The position numbers and the translations under genes were made by a program. Shown in pieces: positions 7,645-15,524 of a stretch of 18,385 nt of DNA (positions are counted from its first letter, which is position 1; each line of letters opens with the position of its first letter). A model generated the notes under the pieces. That model saw only the letters and a list, made by a program, of their open reading frames with translations. It searched no databases and was not told the origin of the DNA. Source of the DNA: Bacillota bacterium (GTDB lineage: Bacteria > Bacillota > Clostridia > Peptostreptococcales > Anaerovoracaceae); NCBI GenBank assembly GCA_016302545.1, contig JAEDNK010000017.1:1-18385 (forward strand), in the 5' to 3' direction.

Positions 7645-8894
7645 CAAACGCGCCAAAAGGAACCAAGGACATGATGCCTGATCAGGCGTACAAGTGGCAC
7701 TATGTAGAAAAAAAGTTCGCTGAAATCTGCGCCAGATACGGCTTTAAAGAAATCAGAACGCCGATTTTCGAACATACCGAGCTTTTCCAGAGAGGAATAG
7801 GCGATACCACAGACGTTGTTCAGAAAGAAATGTATACCTTTAAAGATCACGGCAACAGAAGCATTACACTGAAGCCTGAGGGAACGTCACCGGCTGTAAG
7901 AGCTTTTATCGAACACAAGCAGTATGCGGAAGTTCAGCCGATTAAATACTACTATGATATACCGTGCTTCAGATACGAGAAACCGCAGTCGGGAAGGCTG
8001 AGACAATTCCACCAGTTCGGCATCGAAACCTTCGGAACTCCGAATATGATGGCAGATGCGGAGATAATCTGTCTGGGCTATGACTTTCTTACCGGCATGG
8101 GTATCAAGGACATCACGCTCAGAATCAACAGCGTAGGCTGCCCTGAATGCAGAAGAAAACACAGAGAGGCGCTGAGAGCATTTCTGGAGCCGAAGTACGA
8201 CCAGCTCTGCGATACCTGCAAGGACAGATATGAGAGAAATCCTATGAGAATCATCGACTGTAAATCACCTGTATGCCAGGAGCTTGTAAAGGGCGCGCCG
8301 ATGATGATTGACTATCTCTGCGATGACTGCAAAACAGCCTTTGAAGAGCTCCAGAAAAATCTGACAGCAATGGAAATTCCTTTTGAAATCGATCCGACTA
8401 TCGTAAGAGGACTTGATTACTATACTAAAACAGCCTTTGAATTCGTTACTAACAGCATAGGCGCTCAGGGAACGGTCTGCGGCGGAGGCAGATACGACCA
8501 CCTTGTGGAAGAGGTGGGAGGACCTCCAATTCCGGGTGTAGGCTTCGGTCTGGGCATCGAAAGACTTATCATGCTTATGGAAGCTAACGGTGCTGAATTC
8601 CCTGAGGAAGAAGGCGTAGATGTATTCATCGCTGTAATGGGAGATGCAGCAAAGGCTTTTGGACAGAAGCTGGCAAGAGAGTTCAGGCAGAAGGGTCTCA
8701 ACGTTCAGATGGATACTCTGGCAAGAAACATCAAGGGACAGTTCAAATATGCTGACAGACTCAACGCTAGATATACCGTCGTAATCGGCGACAATGAGCT
8801 TGCAGAAGGAGTCGTATCCCTTAAAGATATGGCTAAGTCGGAACAGAAACAAGTAAAGTTTGAGGATTTATACGAAGAGATTAGGAGAAAATAA
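7638..8894 (+). CDS. hisS: Histidine--tRNA ligase
   Basis: HisRS, a class II synthetase, charges tRNA-His in the cytoplasm. The 418-residue length is normal. Visible marks are EGTSPAVRAF (81-90), the motif 2 region RYEKPQSGRLRQFHQFGIE (112-130), the histidine-binding RGLDYYTKTAFEF (257-269), GGGRYD (282-287), and motif 3 GVGFGLGIERL (300-310). The C-terminal anticodon-binding domain spans about 325-415. The insertion domain carries four pairs of cysteines (168/171, 191/194, 208/213, 228/231), a common pattern in bacterial HisRS that suggests metal binding. GGAGGT (7623-7628) lies inside the hemZ end, 9 bases before the ATG, and the genes overlap by 7 bases. This leaves no room for a T-box leader. 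Confidence 0.97.
   Translation: MLTNAPKGTKDMMPDQAYKWHYVEKKFAEICARYGFKEIRTPIFEHTELFQRGIGDTTDVVQKEMYTFKDHGNRSITLKPEGTSPAVRAFIEHKQYAEVQPIKYYYDIPCFRYEKPQSGRLRQFHQFGIETFGTPNMMADAEIICLGYDFLTGMGIKDITLRINSVGCPECRRKHREALRAFLEPKYDQLCDTCKDRYERNPMRIIDCKSPVCQELVKGAPMMIDYLCDDCKTAFEELQKNLTAMEIPFEIDPTIVRGLDYYTKTAFEFVTNSIGAQGTVCGGGRYDHLVEEVGGPPIPGVGFGLGIERLIMLMEANGAEFPEEEGVDVFIAVMGDAAKAFGQKLAREFRQKGLNVQMDTLARNIKGQFKYADRLNARYTVVIGDNELAEGVVSLKDMAKSEQKQVKFEDLYEEIRRK
8883..8887 (+). promoter_or_regulatory. Ribosome binding site deciding the TTG start of aspS
   Basis: AGGAG sits inside the hisS end, 8 bases before TTG 8896. The next in-frame ATG, at 8923, has no such site, and starting there would remove the FKRTHMCG stretch that is conserved at the front of AspRS. 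Confidence 0.85.
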
Positions 8895-8895
8895 A

Positions 8896-10659
8896 TTGAG
8901 TACATTATTTAAAAGAACACACATGTGCGGAACCTTAAATATAGACAATGTGGGGCAGGAGGTCGTTCTCAACGGCTGGGTTGCCAAGAGAAGAAACCTT
9001 GGAGGTCTGATTTTTGTGGACCTGAGAGACAAGACGGGTATCGTACAGGTTACCTTCGATGACAAGATTCCCCAGGAGCTCTTCGACAGAGCCGATTCCT
9101 TAAGAAGCGAGTACGTGGTAGGTGTTAAGGGAAAGGTATGCGAAAGAAGCGCTAAAAATGCCAACATAGCCACAGGAGAGATTGAGGTTTTTGCAACGGA
9201 CCTGGTGATATATTCGGAGGCTGACACACCGCCGATTTACATTAAGGATGACGACAATGTAGACGACAATCTCAGACTTAAATACCGTTATCTTGATTTA
9301 AGAAAGAACAAGATGCAGAGAAACCTCACCTTCCGCCATCAGGTAACCAAGCTGGCAAGAGACTACTTTGACAGCTGCGGATTTACAGAGGTGGAAACCC
9401 CTATGCTCATTAAGTCCACACCTGAGGGCGCAAGAGACTATATCGTACCGAGCAGAGTTTATCCGGGCTCTTTCTATGCACTTCCTCAGTCGCCTCAGCT
9501 TTTCAAGCAGCTTCTCATGGTAGGTGGAACTGACAGATACATGCAGATTGTAAAGTGCTTCAGAGACGAGGACCTGCGTGCAGACAGACAGCCGGAATTC
9601 ACACAGATAGACCTGGAAATGTCCTTTGTGGATATGGATGATGTTATAGAAATTCAGGAAGGCTTCTTAAAGAAAATTTTCTCTGAGCTTATGGGTGTCG
9701 AAATCAAAACTCCTCTTCCGAGAATTACATGGGAGGAAGCTATGGAAAGATACGGCTCCGATAAGCCTGACACAAGATTCGGCTTTGAGCTGAAAAAACT
9801 CAACGATAGGGTAGCAGGCTGTGATTTTAAGGTATTTACCGATGCGCTGGCTGCCGGCGGAGATGTAAGAGGTATCTGCATCGACGGAGGAAGCGAAGCC
9901 TTCAGCCGTAAGGACATAGACAAGCTCACTGAAGCAGCAAAGGCTTATGGTGCCAAAGGTCTGGTATGGATCAGAGCAGCCGAGGGAGAATATAACTCAT
10001 CAGTAAATAAGTTTTTCAGCCAGGAACAGCTGGGTGAAATCGCAGCAGTATTCGATGCAAAGCCGGGAGATCTTATTCTCATATGCTCAGATAAACCAAA
10101 GGTCGTATTCGACACTTTAGGCTTCCTGAGACGTGAAATTGCAAGACGAATGGGTCTTCTCGACGACAAACAGTACAATCTGCTGTGGGTAGTAGACTTC
10201 CCGATGTTCGAAGAAGATGACGAAACAGGCGCATTAAAGGCGATGCATCATCCGTTTACATGTCCTAAGCTGGATCAGGTACATCTTTTGGATACGGCTC
10301 CTGCCGATGTCAAGGCTAATGCATACGATATAGTTCTAAACGGCGTTGAGCTGGGAGGAGGCTCCATCAGAATTCACGACAAGGACCTTCAGGCAAAGAT
10401 GTTTGAGGTTCTGGGCCTTACTAAGGAAGAATGCGAAGAAAAATTCGGCTTCCTTATCGAAGCTTTTAAATACGGCGCACCTCCTCACGGAGGGCTGGCC
10501 TACGGCCTTGACCGACTGGTAATGCTCCTTCTGGGAGAGCAGTCCATCAGAGAGGTAATCGCCTTCCCTAAGAACCAGAATGCACAGTGCCTCGTAAGCG
10601 AAGCGCCTGCACCTGTAGACAAGGCGCAGCTTGAGGAGCTGGGAATAAGTGTGGAGTAG
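8896..10659 (+). CDS. aspS: Aspartate--tRNA ligase
   Basis: AspRS, a class II synthetase of the bacterial type, charges tRNA-Asp. The 587 residues contain an N-terminal OB-fold anticodon-binding domain (about 20-105), the catalytic core, and the bacteria-specific GAD insertion (about 300-410). Motif 2 shows as KCFRDEDLRADRQPEFTQID (220-239) and motif 3 as GLAYGLDRLVMLL (533-545). The OB loop reads RRNLGGLIF, with Leu where tRNA-Asn-misacylating AspRSs such as that of Pseudomonas have His. This suggests a discriminating enzyme, but it is one residue only. The start is TTG 8896, one base after the hisS stop, so the two are surely co-transcribed and probably translationally coupled. The following gene begins 26 bases downstream. 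Confidence 0.97.
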   Translation: MSTLFKRTHMCGTLNIDNVGQEVVLNGWVAKRRNLGGLIFVDLRDKTGIVQVTFDDKIPQELFDRADSLRSEYVVGVKGKVCERSAKNANIATGEIEVFATDLVIYSEADTPPIYIKDDDNVDDNLRLKYRYLDLRKNKMQRNLTFRHQVTKLARDYFDSCGFTEVETPMLIKSTPEGARDYIVPSRVYPGSFYALPQSPQLFKQLLMVGGTDRYMQIVKCFRDEDLRADRQPEFTQIDLEMSFVDMDDVIEIQEGFLKKIFSELMGVEIKTPLPRITWEEAMERYGSDKPDTRFGFELKKLNDRVAGCDFKVFTDALAAGGDVRGICIDGGSEAFSRKDIDKLTEAAKAYGAKGLVWIRAAEGEYNSSVNKFFSQEQLGEIAAVFDAKPGDLILICSDKPKVVFDTLGFLRREIARRMGLLDDKQYNLLWVVDFPMFEEDDETGALKAMHHPFTCPKLDQVHLLDTAPADVKANAYDIVLNGVELGGGSIRIHDKDLQAKMFEVLGLTKEECEEKFGFLIEAFKYGAPPHGGLAYGLDRLVMLLLGEQSIREVIAFPKNQNAQCLVSEAPAPVDKAQLEELGISVE

Positions 10660-10685
10660 TTTATCAACAGAAAGGGGCATTCCGG

Positions 10686-12059
10686 ATGTCGAAAAAATGC
10701 ATAAACTGCGGTAAGAAAATTTCGTTTTTAGAAGATTATTTCACTCTTCCCAATCAGGGAGAAAGCTTCTGCAAGGAATGCGGCACGATTGCAAAGCATC
10801 TGCTCAGTGATATCATGACGGCAGTTTCTGATAAATCATACGAAAAGGCAAAACAAACTTTCGAAGAAGCGATGCCTCAGGCAGCTCTAAGCGATGAAGC
10901 AAAGAAATATATAAAGTATGAGTTTGAAGATATTGCTGCGTCGATTCCGGGGGCGGCTCAAACGAAAAAGCAAAACGCAAAAACCTTCAACGGCAGTTTC
11001 AGTGTTTGCTGTGATGCGATTTTAAATGCCGGAAAGACGGTCTCAGGCAATGATCCTGTTGCTCCTATGCAGATTGTCAGGTTTCCTTTGGCCAATAATG
11101 GAGATTATTATTTCGTAACCACAGTATTTGAGTGCTATTTTATGAGGACCGGGTCTTATGCGAGCCTTACTGTTACATTGATATGGTGCCCTCAGCTGAT
11201 AAAAAAAGGAAAAGCAATAGTCAGTGCAGTCGGCTCCGGTGGAGGCACCGGAATGTTCAATATCAGCTGGGGTGCGGAAGATGATTTTACCCAGGCTTTC
11301 TGGCGCGCTCTAAGGGATCAGAATCCTGAATTCGAAATAAAGGAATACAGTGAATCATTTCTTGACATGGGAATTGAATTTATTCATAGACCTTTTTTTG
11401 CAGATGAAACAGCTAAAGAATCCGGTTCGAGGACCGGTGAGTCTGCACCAAAGCAGACAAATCGTATCGGAATTCTTGGCGGCACCTTTGATCCTGTTCA
11501 TATCGGTCATGTTTCCTTGGGAACAGCAGCGATTTCAGAAGCAAACCTTGAAAAGCTGATTGTAGTACCGGCATATATCCAGCCTTTTAAGCAGGGGAAG
11601 CGTGTGACGGACGATGAACATCGCGTCGCCATGACAAGACTTGCCTTTGAAAATATACCGAAATCAGAAATTTCCACTTTGGAAATTGACCGTATGCGTA
11701 TTTCATATACATTTGATACGCTGTCTGAACTGAAAAAACAGTACCCTAACAAAGAACTTTTCTTTATTACCGGAACTGATTCATTCATGCAGGTGGACAG
11801 CTGGTATAAGGGGGTTGAACTGCTGGAGAATTTTTCTTTTATCGTCAGCTCAAGACCGGGATACATGGAAGATGAATTAAACGAAAAGATTAAGTCATAT
11901 CAGGCTCTGTACGGTACGCAGATTCTTAAACTGGCAGCTCAGATGCCGGATATTTCATCCACGGACATCAGGGAAGCATACAGAAAGGGTGAATCAATCT
12001 CGTCGATGGTTCCTGAAGCTGTAGAAAGGTACATTATAGAAAATGGATTGTACGAGTGA
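10686..12059 (+). CDS. nadD: Zinc-ribbon/unknown-domain protein fused to nicotinate-nucleotide adenylyltransferase NadD
   Basis: The C-terminal 199 residues (259-457) form a whole NadD, which adenylates nicotinate mononucleotide in NAD synthesis: GILGGTFDPVHIGH (262-275) is the nucleotide-binding motif, GTDSFMQVDSW follows (363-373), and SSTDIR (424-429) is the late ATP-site motif. Usual NadD is about 190-210 residues, so the rest is extra. Residues 1-35 form a zinc ribbon with C5, C8, C29 and C32. Residues 36-90 look helical and charged. Residues 98-212 form a mixed domain ending in a Gly-rich SGGGTG turn; it resembles DUF6054 from memory, not confirmed. Residues 240-258 are a Ser/Gly/Lys/Gln linker. 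AAAGGGG (10671-10677) is 8 bases before the ATG. No start codon with a ribosome binding site lies just ahead of the NadD part, so one fused protein is likely. Six of 16 Arg codons are CGN. It overlaps yqeK by 17 bases. Confidence 0.9.
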   Translation: MSKKCINCGKKISFLEDYFTLPNQGESFCKECGTIAKHLLSDIMTAVSDKSYEKAKQTFEEAMPQAALSDEAKKYIKYEFEDIAASIPGAAQTKKQNAKTFNGSFSVCCDAILNAGKTVSGNDPVAPMQIVRFPLANNGDYYFVTTVFECYFMRTGSYASLTVTLIWCPQLIKKGKAIVSAVGSGGGTGMFNISWGAEDDFTQAFWRALRDQNPEFEIKEYSESFLDMGIEFIHRPFFADETAKESGSRTGESAPKQTNRIGILGGTFDPVHIGHVSLGTAAISEANLEKLIVVPAYIQPFKQGKRVTDDEHRVAMTRLAFENIPKSEISTLEIDRMRISYTFDTLSELKKQYPNKELFFITGTDSFMQVDSWYKGVELLENFSFIVSSRPGYMEDELNEKIKSYQALYGTQILKLAAQMPDISSTDIREAYRKGESISSMVPEAVERYIIENGLYE

Positions 12060-12645
12060 AATAAAACAATATATTGAAAACAATTTTACAGAGAAGAGAA
12101 AAGTGCATACGGAAGGGGTCAGGGATACAGCCGTTAAACTGGCAAAGAAGTACGGTGCAGACCCTCAGAAAGCTGAGATTGCAGCTCTTTTCCACGATAT
12201 GTACAGAGGTGTGGCACAGAACACTCTTAATTATTATGTTAAGCACCTGGGGCTTGACAGCAAGTACGTTGACAATGCCAACCTGGCTCACGGAAAAATT
12301 GCGGCAATAATAATGGAAAGGGATTTTGATGTAAAAGACCCTGACATTATAAATGCAGTTTCCTTTCATACCACGGGAAGAGCAGGCATGTCGACCCTTG
12401 AAAAGGTCGTGTATCTGGCTGACGCCATAGAGCCTAACAGAGTCTATCCCGGAGTTGATGAACTCAGAAGGGAAGCAGATGAGGATCTGGACAAGGCCTG
12501 TCTGCTGTCACTGAAGAATACTGCTGATTTTGTCAGATCGGCAGGGAAATATCTTGACGAGGATACCCTTCATGCCAAGGATTATCTGGAAAAAGTTATA
12601 GAGGAAAAAGAAAGAATAAATCTGGAGGGAAAAAATGACGAATAG
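12043..12645 (+). CDS. yqeK: HD-domain Ap4A hydrolase YqeK
   Basis: YqeK is a symmetrical bis(5'-nucleosyl)-tetraphosphatase that splits Ap4A into two ADP. The 200-residue protein has the HD-domain metal ligands in order: H22, the HD pair in FHDMYRG (51-52), H83 in AHGKIAA, H109 in SFHTTGRAGMS, and D127 in VVYLADAIEPNR. That last pair of motifs is diagnostic for YqeK. The ATG lies inside the end of nadD (17-base overlap). The nearest ribosome binding site, GAAAGG (12024-12029), is 13 bases away, somewhat far, so initiation may rely on coupling to the upstream gene. nadD-yqeK-rsfS is a conserved order in Bacillota and is kept here despite the nadD fusion. The last ~25 residues are Lys/Glu-rich. 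Confidence 0.95.
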   Translation: MDCTSEIKQYIENNFTEKRKVHTEGVRDTAVKLAKKYGADPQKAEIAALFHDMYRGVAQNTLNYYVKHLGLDSKYVDNANLAHGKIAAIIMERDFDVKDPDIINAVSFHTTGRAGMSTLEKVVYLADAIEPNRVYPGVDELRREADEDLDKACLLSLKNTADFVRSAGKYLDEDTLHAKDYLEKVIEEKERINLEGKNDE

Positions 12646-12979
12646 AGAATACGCTCTTTTAGCGGCCAAAACCCTGTCCGATAAAAAGGCGCAGGATGTA
12701 GTTATCATCGATATTCAGGAAAAAGCAGCCTTTGCAGACTATTTTGTAATTTGCTCCGGAACATCGGAAAGACAGATAAATTCACTTATCGACGATGTGG
12801 AGGATGCCTTTGCAAAGGAAGGGCTTTTTGCTAAATCAATAGAGGGTAAAAACGGGTCCGGTTGGGTTCTCATGGACTTCGGCGATGTTATTGTAAACCT
12901 GTTCACAAGGGAAATGAGAGAGAAGTACAGTATAGAAAAGGTATGGGGAGACTGCCAATTCATTGAAGCGGAGGAATAA
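12635..12979 (+). CDS. rsfS: Ribosomal silencing factor RsfS
   Basis: RsfS binds ribosomal protein uL14 on the large subunit and blocks joining with the small subunit when nutrients fall short. The 114-residue length is normal for the family. Typical segments are DVVIIDIQEKAAFADYFVIC (21-40), SGTSERQINSL (41-51), GWVLMDFGDVIVNLF (76-90) and the late REKYSIEKVWGD (95-106). GGAGGG (12624-12629) stands close before the ATG, and the gene overlaps yqeK by 11 bases. leuS follows after 8 bases. Sitting in one transcript with rel, it would place two starvation-response functions under shared control; that link is my inference. Confidence 0.96.
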   Translation: MTNREYALLAAKTLSDKKAQDVVIIDIQEKAAFADYFVICSGTSERQINSLIDDVEDAFAKEGLFAKSIEGKNGSGWVLMDFGDVIVNLFTREMREKYSIEKVWGDCQFIEAEE

Positions 12980-12987
12980 TATAAGAC

Positions 12988-15459
12988 ATGAATGAGAAGT
13001 ATAATTTTAGCGAAATCGAGAAGAAATGGCAAAAATACTGGGATGACAAGGAGGTTTTCAAGACAGTAGAGGATGCTTCCAAGAAGAAATTTTACTGCCT
13101 TGAAATGTTCCCGTATCCTTCCGGCAAGCTTCATATGGGACATGTGAGGAACTATTCCATCGGCGACGTGGTTGCCAGATTTAAAAAGATGGATGGCTAC
13201 AACGTGCTTCATCCTATGGGTTGGGACTCCTTCGGACTGCCTGCGGAAAACGCCGCAATCAAACACGGAATCCATCCGAGCATCTGGACATGGGACAACA
13301 TTGCTGAAATGAGAAAACAGCTCAAGGAGCTGGGGCTTTCCTATGACTGGGACAGAGAAGTTGCAACATGCCACGAGGACTATTACAAGTGGATGCAGTG
13401 GATTTTTATTCAGTTCTATAAGAGAGGGCTGGCATACAAGAAGGAAAATCCTGTAAACTGGTGCCCTAGCTGCCAGACAGTACTTGCAAACGAGCAGGTC
13501 GTGGAAGGCTGCTGCGAGAGATGTAAATCCCCTGTGGGAAAGAAAAACCTTTCCCAGTGGTATTTTAAGATTACGGATTATGCTGAAAGACTTCTCGACA
13601 ACTTGGATACCCTTGACGGCTGGCCAAACAAGGTTAAAGTTATGCAGAAAAACTGGATTGGCAAGTCTGTGGGCGCTGAGGTTGAGTTTAAAATAAAGGA
13701 CTGGGAGGAAACTCTCACCGTTTTCACCACCCGTGTTGACACCATTTACGGTACTACCTACATGGTGCTGGCGCCTGAGTATCCATCAGTTCTTAAAATG
13801 GTGGAAGGCACCGAGTATGAGCAGCCTGTAAAGGAATACATTGAAAAGGTTGAGCATATGAACGATATCGAGAGAACCTCCACCACCAACGAAAAGACGG
13901 GTGTTTTCATCGGTAAATATGCCGTTAACCCATTTACAAAGAAGGAAATCCCTATCTATATTTCCGACTATGTACTCATGGGCTACGGTACAGGGGCAGT
14001 AATGGGCGTGCCTGCTCACGACCAGCGTGACTTCGAGTTTGCTACCAAATTCGGTATTGATATAATTCCTGTTGTTGATCCGGGAGACCCTGAGATTGAT
14101 CTTAACAATCTTAAGTGTGCCTGCGCCGCCGAAGGTAATCTCATTAACTCCGGCGAGTTTAACGGAATGAACAACAAGGAAGCCATCGGTAAATTCATTG
14201 AGCTTGTAGAGGCGTGGGGAATAGGTAAGAGAACCATCAATTACAGGCTGAGAGACTGGCTCATTTCCAGACAGAGATACTGGGGAACCCCTATCCCTAT
14301 GATATACTGCGAGGACTGCGGCTGGGTTCCCGAAAAGGAGGAAAACCTTCCGGTGCTTCTTCCTACCGATGTTGAATTTACAGGAAAGGGAGAGTCTCCA
14401 CTGACTACGTCAAAGGTTTTTGCAGATGTGGTATGTCCTAAATGCGGCAAGCCGGCAAAGAGAGAGACGGACACTATGGATACCTTCCTTGATTCGTCAT
14501 GGTATTTCTTGAGATACTGTGACCCTAAAAACACTGAGGCGCCGTTTGATTCTGCCAAGGCAAACTACTGGATGAATGTGGATCAGTACATCGGAGGCGT
14601 AGAACACGCGATTCTGCACCTGATGTACTCTAGATTTTTCCAGATGGCACTTTATGATATGGGACTTGTAGACTGCGAAGAACCGTTCAAGAACCTTCTT
14701 ACTCAGGGTATGGTTAACAAGGACGGAAAGAAGATGAGTAAATCTCTCGGAAATGTAGTCAGCCCTGAGGAAATCATAAAGAAATACGGCGCAGATACGG
14801 CAAGACTTTTCATACTCTTTGCAGCACCTCCTGACAGAGAGCTTGACTGGTCAGACGCCGGAGTAGAGGGAAGCTACCGCTTCCTCAACAGAGTATACAG
14901 ACTGGTATACGAATTTAAAAAGAAATACCCTGAGGTACCTGCTGAATTTAAAATTGAAGGACCTGCCGACAAGTCGCTTAATTACATGCTTAATGCGGCT
15001 ATAAAGAAGGTCAGCGAGGACGTCGGCGGCAGATACAGCTTTAACACAGCCATAAGTACGATTATGGAGCTTGTAAACGAAATGTACAAGTACAAGGAAG
15101 GCGAAAAGGTAAACGCGGGCCTTCTGGGCAAAGCTGTTAAGGACCTTATTCTTATCCTTTCACCGTTTACACCTCATATATGCGAGGAAATGTGGGAGCA
15201 TATGGGTCAGAGTGAATCCCTTGTGAGTATGCCATGGCCGGAATACGATGAGGCAGCTCTCATTAAGGACGAGGTAGAAGTAGTAATTCAGGTTAACGGC
15301 AAGCTTAAGGATAAGATTTTCGCTGCGAACAATTCAGACAGGGCAGAACTTGAAAAGGCGGCTCTGGAAAACAAGAATATCCAGACATTATTGGAAGGAA
15401 AAACAGTGGTTAAGGTAGTAGTGGTACCTAATAAGCTGGTAAATATCGTAGTAAAATAA
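12988..15459 (+). CDS. leuS: Leucine--tRNA ligase
   Basis: LeuRS, a class I synthetase, charges tRNA-Leu, including the tRNA encoded at the start of this window. The 823 residues carry the HIGH-type motif HMGH (49-52) within YPSGKLHMGHVRNY and KMSKS (582-586). A zinc-binding insert with CPSC and a second Cys cluster lies at about 159-182. The CP1 editing domain is present: a Thr-rich TVFTTRVDTIYGTT stretch near 245-260 and VPAHDQRDFEFA with Asp345, the residue that anchors the amino group of mischarged substrates. Editing should therefore be active. The anticodon-binding and C-terminal domains complete the chain, which ends in the short beta domain seen in bacterial LeuRS. A GGAGGA lies 12 bases before the ATG, at the end of rsfS. 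The gap of 8 bases excludes a T-box. Confidence 0.97.
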   Translation: MNEKYNFSEIEKKWQKYWDDKEVFKTVEDASKKKFYCLEMFPYPSGKLHMGHVRNYSIGDVVARFKKMDGYNVLHPMGWDSFGLPAENAAIKHGIHPSIWTWDNIAEMRKQLKELGLSYDWDREVATCHEDYYKWMQWIFIQFYKRGLAYKKENPVNWCPSCQTVLANEQVVEGCCERCKSPVGKKNLSQWYFKITDYAERLLDNLDTLDGWPNKVKVMQKNWIGKSVGAEVEFKIKDWEETLTVFTTRVDTIYGTTYMVLAPEYPSVLKMVEGTEYEQPVKEYIEKVEHMNDIERTSTTNEKTGVFIGKYAVNPFTKKEIPIYISDYVLMGYGTGAVMGVPAHDQRDFEFATKFGIDIIPVVDPGDPEIDLNNLKCACAAEGNLINSGEFNGMNNKEAIGKFIELVEAWGIGKRTINYRLRDWLISRQRYWGTPIPMIYCEDCGWVPEKEENLPVLLPTDVEFTGKGESPLTTSKVFADVVCPKCGKPAKRETDTMDTFLDSSWYFLRYCDPKNTEAPFDSAKANYWMNVDQYIGGVEHAILHLMYSRFFQMALYDMGLVDCEEPFKNLLTQGMVNKDGKKMSKSLGNVVSPEEIIKKYGADTARLFILFAAPPDRELDWSDAGVEGSYRFLNRVYRLVYEFKKKYPEVPAEFKIEGPADKSLNYMLNAAIKKVSEDVGGRYSFNTAISTIMELVNEMYKYKEGEKVNAGLLGKAVKDLILILSPFTPHICEEMWEHMGQSESLVSMPWPEYDEAALIKDEVEVVIQVNGKLKDKIFAANNSDRAELEKAALENKNIQTLLEGKTVVKVVVVPNKLVNIVVK

Positions 15460-15524
15460 AAAAATTGAATAATGTAATTGCTGCCTTTTCATAAATATAT
15501 AATCAAAAGGACGGAAAAAAATTT

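Noticed and set aside
8265..8852. 195-codon open frame on the - strand inside hisS
   Set aside because: It is a mirror of the hisS coding frame, with no ribosome binding site and a composition typical of shadow frames.
12635..12645. Possible frameshift between yqeK and rsfS
   Set aside because: Both proteins are full length with their family ends intact, so this is an ordinary 11-base gene overlap with its own ribosome binding site.
12739..13374. 211-codon open frame on the - strand across rsfS and leuS
   Set aside because: It is antisense to two firmly identified genes, spans their junction, and resembles no known protein.
15465..15503. Possible promoter before the RNase J gene (perfect TATAAT at 15498-15503)
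   Set aside because: No acceptable -35 is found at 16-18 bases: TTGAAT is 27 bases away and TTGCTG 14. Transcription would also start at about 15510, on top of the ribosome binding site.
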